Part shown: in pieces, positions 6,303-6,437 of the stretch
Layout: each line of letters opens with the position of its first letter
How positions within the stretch are numbered: the first letter of the stretch is position 1
Assembly (NCBI GenBank): GCA_903905395.1
Contig: CAIVGD010000320.1
Location: 1 to 6,437, forward strand
DNA: 6,437 bases
Origin: an uncultured Verrucomicrobiota bacterium
GTDB taxonomy: Bacteria; Verrucomicrobiota; Verrucomicrobiia; Methylacidiphilales; Verrucolacustridaceae
Reading direction: 5' to 3'
Position numbers and translations under genes: made by a program
The notes under the pieces: generated by a model
Told to the model about the DNA's origin: nothing
Database searches by the model: none
Seen by the model: only the letters and a program-made list of their open reading frames with translations

Positions 6303-6321
6303 TGTACACATGGGAAGTACA
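6303..6321. promoter_or_regulatory. Inverted repeat upstream of the arsenite permease, possible operator
   Basis: TGTAC (6303-6307) and GTACA (6317-6321) form a 5-bp inverted repeat with a 9-nt spacer. It is 24 bp upstream of the proposed GTG start, where an operator or promoter element would be expected. A poor promoter-like pair on the minus strand (GTGACG, then TACATT 18 nt later) overlaps it. The half-sites do not match an ArsR operator form that I can recognise, and five-base arms arise easily by chance. Confidence 0.25.
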
Positions 6322-6368
6322 ACCCGTCACGCCGTGTTGTCGGAGACCGAGGTGCGTACGTAGCCACA

Positions 6369-6407
6369 CTTCCAACTCCAAAACCGAAAACAACTGTTGG
6401 GCGGGTC
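6369..6407. repeat. Dispersed intergenic repeat, copy 2 (conserved box)
   Basis: Matches 860-898 at 33 of 39 positions without gaps. The copy stands 90 bp upstream of the proposed permease start, so here it sits on the 5' side of a gene, whereas copy 1 sits between two gene 3' ends. The six differences include four transitions, as expected for old copies drifting without coding constraint. Confidence 0.85.
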
Positions 6408-6422
6408 CCGCAGTCGCGGGAC
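6405..6422. repeat. G+C-rich hairpin of repeat copy 2
   Basis: A perfect 7-bp stem, GTCCCGC (6405-6411) and GCGGGAC (6416-6422), closes the 4-nt loop AGTC. It occupies the same place after the conserved box as the 889-913 hairpin of copy 1 but has different arm sequence. The preceding GGGCGGG lacks a matching CCCGCCC after the stem, so this copy looks diverged or truncated; the window ends 15 bases later. Confidence 0.7.
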
Positions 6423-6437
6423 TAATCTCTTTCACCC

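Noticed and set aside
5578..6363. A 261-codon plus-strand frame opposite the arsenite permease
   Set aside because: The minus strand encodes clear ACR3 motifs. The antisense product is a charged, low-complexity chain (many D, E, H, R, Q) typical of the complement of membrane-protein codons.
6280..6435. N-terminal extension of the arsenite permease to a GTG at 6435
   Set aside because: The extra 52 residues would come from the dispersed repeat and an inverted repeat, and ACR3 proteins normally begin shortly before the RL.F.DRYLT-like segment found near residue 15 of the shorter form.

Overview
The window is chromosomal DNA of high G+C from a Gram-negative-type bacterium. It holds four recognisable genes plus the tail of a fifth. 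Dispersed palindromic intergenic repeats built on GGGCGGG-type hairpins, together with a GT4/GH130 gene pair, suggest Verrucomicrobiota (Opitutae or a relative). This assignment is inference from pattern memory and is not proven by any marker gene in view.

Layout: (1) Positions 1-749, plus strand: the last 43 codons of an upstream gene, plausibly dnaX (DNA polymerase III gamma/tau), then a complete recR 15 nt later. (2) Positions 750-1037: a convergent intergenic region packed with hairpins and an A-rich conserved box, which recurs near the right end of the window. (3) Positions 1038-4996, minus strand: a two-gene unit whose genes overlap by one base (TGATG). The first gene encodes an 824-residue protein with a basic N-terminal tail, a GT4 glycosyltransferase and a C-terminal predicted alpha/alpha-barrel-like domain. 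The second encodes a 494-residue GH130-type protein (mannoside phosphorylase/hydrolase clan). (4) Positions 4997-5178: a short intergenic region with a run of nine C (nine G on the transcribed sense). (5) Positions 5179-6279, minus strand: an ACR3-family arsenite efflux permease with its key Cys and Glu intact. (6) Positions 6280-6437: upstream region of the permease, with a small inverted repeat and the second copy of the dispersed repeat, cut by the window edge.

How the genes work together: dnaX-recR is a replication/repair pair. The GT4-barrel protein and the GH130 protein almost certainly act on the same glycan: one builds it, and the other phosphorolyses, hydrolyses or trims it. The pair is tightly coupled, yet neither substrate nor product can be read from the sequence. 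This is the most promising undescribed system here. The arsenite permease shares the strand but is separated by 182 bp and has no obvious functional link to the glycan pair.
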